DNA of 24,612 nucleotides from JBBQER01 sp052148155 (lineage in GTDB: Bacteria > Actinomycetota > Acidimicrobiia > IMCC26256 > PALSA-610): assembly GCA_052148155.1 (NCBI GenBank), contig JBKQIY010000209.1, forward strand, positions 1 to 24,612, in the 5' to 3' direction. Positions 22,772 through 24,612 of the stretch are shown here, piece after piece. The notes below the pieces were generated by a model. That model was not told where the DNA came from. It ran no database searches and worked only from the letters and a program-made list of their open reading frames with translations. Both the position numbers and the translations under genes were made by a program. The first letter of the stretch is position 1. Each line of letters opens with the position of its first letter.

Positions 22772-23404
22772 CTACTTCGGTCGCTTGGAGAGGTCTTTCT
22801 CCATGAGCATGCGACCGGACAGACCTGTGTGGTGTTCGTAGCTCGGATGCGTCGCGGTGCGGGTCGTGACGAAACCGTTGCGTTCGTAGAGACGGATCGC
22901 GGTGGAGTTCGTCGTGCGGGTGATGAGGGACATACGTCGCGCGCCGAGTCGTCTGGCTTCGTGTTCGGCATGGTCGAGGAGCTGGGTGCCGATGCCTTGA
23001 CCGCGCGCGGCGACTTCGACGTCGAGGTTCGCGATGTGGAACGAACCCGTCGGGATCGGAATGTCGACACGGGTGCGTGCCCACAAACCCGGCAGGCGGG
23101 ACAGAAGACCTATCGGCCCAAGCAGCGACAGCAAGAACCGTACGACTTCCACTCGGGAATGGGGACGGCCCCGGCCGTACTCGTATTGCAGGAAGCCGAC
23201 AACTCGTCCTGCGCGCAGCGCGAGCACCGTGACCCTGGACGTGTTTGGGATCGGGTTCAGTCGGAGCAGTCCTTCGTCGTAGCGAAGCGCGAGTTCGACA
23301 CTGCCCATCAATGCCATCGCCTCGACGCCCGGTTCGGCTGTCACAATTTCGACGAGGCGGTCAACGTCGTTTTCCGTCGCCAGCCGAAACGACACCGTCT
23401 CCAT
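22772..23404 (-). CDS. GNAT-family N-acetyltransferase
   Basis: The product is 210 residues. The acetyl-CoA pyrophosphate loop is Arg134-Gly-Gln-Gly-Ile-Gly139, preceded by the strand IANLDVEV and followed by helix QLLDHAEHEARRLG. The closing motif Leu-Tyr-Glu-Arg-Asn-Gly-Phe (172-178) is standard for the family. A segment near 88-110 (Val-Arg-Phe-Leu-Leu-Ser-Leu-Leu-Gly-Pro-Ile-Gly-Leu) is unusually hydrophobic, perhaps for a lipid-like or membrane substrate. The acceptor is unknown. The ATG at 23404 starts Met-Glu-Thr-Val-Ser-Phe-Arg-Leu; the longer upstream frame is Arg-rich and rejected. It runs toward the tRNA gene on the same strand, 73 bases away. A 13-bp tandem duplication covers its stop codon. 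Confidence 0.9.
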   Translation of the reverse strand: METVSFRLATENDVDRLVEIVTAEPGVEAMALMGSVELALRYDEGLLRLNPIPNTSRVTVLALRAGRVVGFLQYEYGRGRPHSRVEVVRFLLSLLGPIGLLSRLPGLWARTRVDIPIPTGSFHIANLDVEVAARGQGIGTQLLDHAEHEARRLGARRMSLITRTTNSTAIRLYERNGFVTTRTATHPSYEHHTGLSGRMLMEKDLSKRPK

Positions 23405-23649
23405 GTACCCATCATCGCGTCCACTTGAGATGTGATGACAACCGGGTCGCGCGCAGTTGCGTTCATCCCGACGCTTCGGGACCGGCGCAACGTGGACGTC
23501 TCTGCGGCCGAACCTGTCTCGCTCTTCCGCGACATTCGATTCGACGGCCGCGCGCGTCCCGACGCTGGTATTCCGCTGTGTGTCGTCTTGGCGAGCACGG
23601 TCATATCGAACACGCCGGCTCTCCGTACCGAACGGCGTCGGACCGCGAA

Positions 23650-23850
23650 ATGTCCACACGCGACATGATCGACGACCACCTCGGCACCACCGTGAACATC
23701 GCTCGGCGATGTCGCGACAACGCTCAGCGCCGATCCCAGACTGCGTTGCGCGCCGCCATCGCCTCCGCACGTCACGGCATCGTCACTATCAGTGAAGCTG
23801 TGTGGGACTCGTGCCGTCTGCTGCTCGGGTGTTTCTTTTCTCGTTCCTGA
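23650..23850 (+). CDS. possible 66-residue protein
   Basis: The ORF starts MSTRDMIDDHLGTTVNIAR and continues with a basic helix (Arg-Arg-Ser-Gln-Thr-Ala-Leu-Arg-Ala-Ala-Ile-Ala-Ser-Ala-Arg) and ends in Phe-Phe-Ser-Arg-Ser. A hairpin lies 38 bases after the stop. Composition is protein-like and helical, but the ribosome site is poor and no family is recognised. The role is unknown. Confidence 0.32.
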   Translation: MSTRDMIDDHLGTTVNIARRCRDNAQRRSQTALRAAIASARHGIVTISEAVWDSCRLLLGCFFSRS

Positions 23851-23887
23851 ACGATGACGACATTGGATGTCTGAGTTCTTCGCGCGG

Positions 23888-23919
23888 CAACGCCCGGAGT
23901 GGGGGGGCGTCCGGCGTTG
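23888..23919 (+). terminator. 9-bp bulged hairpin with G-run loop
   Basis: CAACGCC-C-GG (23888-23897) pairs with CCGGCGTTG (23911-23919), with one bulged C and a loop containing seven G in a row. It follows the ORF at 23650-23850. Confidence 0.45.
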
Positions 23920-24048
23920 GATTCGGTGCGTGGTCAAGTTCCTCCTCGTCTCATCTCGGGCGGCATGAGGATGGGGAGAGACTCCGAGCACGGCATCCTC
24001 GTCAGCTGTGGTCATCTCTGGGAAACGTCGACACGAGAGAGAAGGGTC

Positions 24049-24393
24049 ATGTTGAGAAAGGTCATTTCGGTCCTTGCCGTGAGTTCTGCGTTTGCGCTCG
24101 GGGTATTCGGAATCATGTCTTTGGGCGTCACCGCCGCATCTGCTTCGACGACGACGACACCGCATTGCGCGCTCGCGCAGCAGCGGGTCAACGTGCTTGC
24201 AGCAAAACAAACTGCGGCCGAGGCCCGACTCACGCTCCTGCAAGCCAAGCTCGCGAACGCGACTTCCAAGAACAAGACGCACCGGGAGCAAAAGCTCGAG
24301 AACCGCATCACCAAGGTGAATGCGAGGATCGCCAAGCTGGGATCCCGAATTCAGACCATCGAACAAAACTGTCAGGTTCAGCCCGGGTCCTGA
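24049..24393 (+). CDS. secreted coiled-coil protein
   Basis: The product is 114 residues. A long signal peptide (MLRKVISVLAVSSAFALGVF... to Ala-Ser-Ala near residue 32) precedes a Thr run and an almost entirely helical domain from about 41 to 107 rich in Ala, Lys, Gln and Leu with heptad-like spacing. Cys40 and Cys108 flank the helices, suggesting a disulfide that closes a helical hairpin. The ATG has GAAGGG five bases upstream. It is exported and may be a cell-surface helical spacer; no family is recognised. It is the last intact gene; sequence after the stop contains a possible broken frame. Confidence 0.78.
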   Translation: MLRKVISVLAVSSAFALGVFGIMSLGVTAASASTTTTPHCALAQQRVNVLAAKQTAAEARLTLLQAKLANATSKNKTHREQKLENRITKVNARIAKLGSRIQTIEQNCQVQPGS

Positions 24394-24612
24394 CCCGAGC
24401 TGTCGACGTTCGGCACGTACCGGGAAGGTCACATCGATGCGGTCTTGAACCTGGGCGTGTCAGCGCAGACGGGTGAGACGTGGTGCGCGGGACGTGCACG
24501 AACGCGAACCCGGACAAGCACCTGACCGTCAAGGGCCTGACGTCGTTGGTTGTCACAGCAACCGACACCGAAAACTAGGTTTGCGGCGTCTCGGGGTCTG
24601 GCACACGCCGAC
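24394..24612. other. window end with possible broken coding frame
   Basis: From 24400 one frame reads STFGTYREGHIDAVLNLGVS and Gln-Thr-Gly-Glu-Thr-Trp-Cys. Another frame then continues Gly-Thr-Cys-Thr-Asn-Ala-Asn-Pro-Asp-Lys-His and ends in TAG at 24576-24578. One extra G in the GGG run at 24489-24491 would join them. No start codon is clear. Confidence 0.3.

Noticed and set aside
1..24612. CRISPR array, transposase, phage genes, rRNA
   Set aside because: None was seen. The repeats are too few and irregular for CRISPR and no mobile-element enzyme motif appears.

Overview
The window is a high-GC stretch of bacterial chromosome. Its gene families point to an actinobacterium: GAF-ANTAR regulators, a SpoIIE-type PP2C phosphatase, a STAS protein, a PxxLLT-type lipoprotein of DUF3558 style, a lipoprotein cyclophilin, and small secreted beta-rich proteins with Ala-Xaa-Ala signal peptides. 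No marker fixes the class; an acidimicrobial or other non-model actinobacterium is an inference. There is no phage, plasmid, CRISPR array or transposase.

Layout. 1-6.2 kb holds a possible 30-residue ORF, a secreted protein (790-1338, minus), a lipoprotein (1642-2211, minus), a STAS protein (2803-3225), a secreted beta-sandwich protein (3548-4264), and two divergent lipoproteins (5053-5502 minus, 5630-6181 plus). 6.2-12.3 kb is sparse. It holds a lipoprotein cyclophilin (6930-7643, minus), a small hypothetical protein (9451-9723), a SnoaL/NTF2-like protein behind a 37-bp palindrome (9819-10283, minus), a Cys4 small protein (11654-11878) and many hairpins and repeats. 12.3-19.7 kb is a signalling block: GAF-GGDEF-EAL (12315-14183, minus), a minimal ANTAR protein (15256-15450), a frame-disrupted GAF-ANTAR gene (16395-17139), a coiled-coil lipoprotein (17404-17859, minus) and a membrane-anchored SpoIIE phosphatase (18042-19721). 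19.9-24.6 kb holds two secreted proteins, a tRNA-Trp gene with an 8-nt anticodon loop, a GNAT acetyltransferase and a secreted coiled-coil protein.

How the genes may work together. The STAS protein and the SpoIIE phosphatase are the two ends of a partner-switching pathway, but the anti-sigma kinase and the sigma factor are not here. The ANTAR proteins would act on RNA antitermination, and the GGDEF-EAL protein has intact motifs to make and degrade cyclic di-GMP. The rest is mainly an exported set of lipoproteins and beta-rich secreted proteins.

Two features stand out. First, coding density is low: by my sum, confidently called genes cover about 48% of the window. The gaps hold perfect hairpins, palindromes, short tandem repeats and two dispersed structured repeats. 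Second, five single-base indels break otherwise clear features: three in GAF-ANTAR, one in a signal peptide and one in the tRNA anticodon loop. Either the assembly carries indel errors or this region is decaying; read data would decide.
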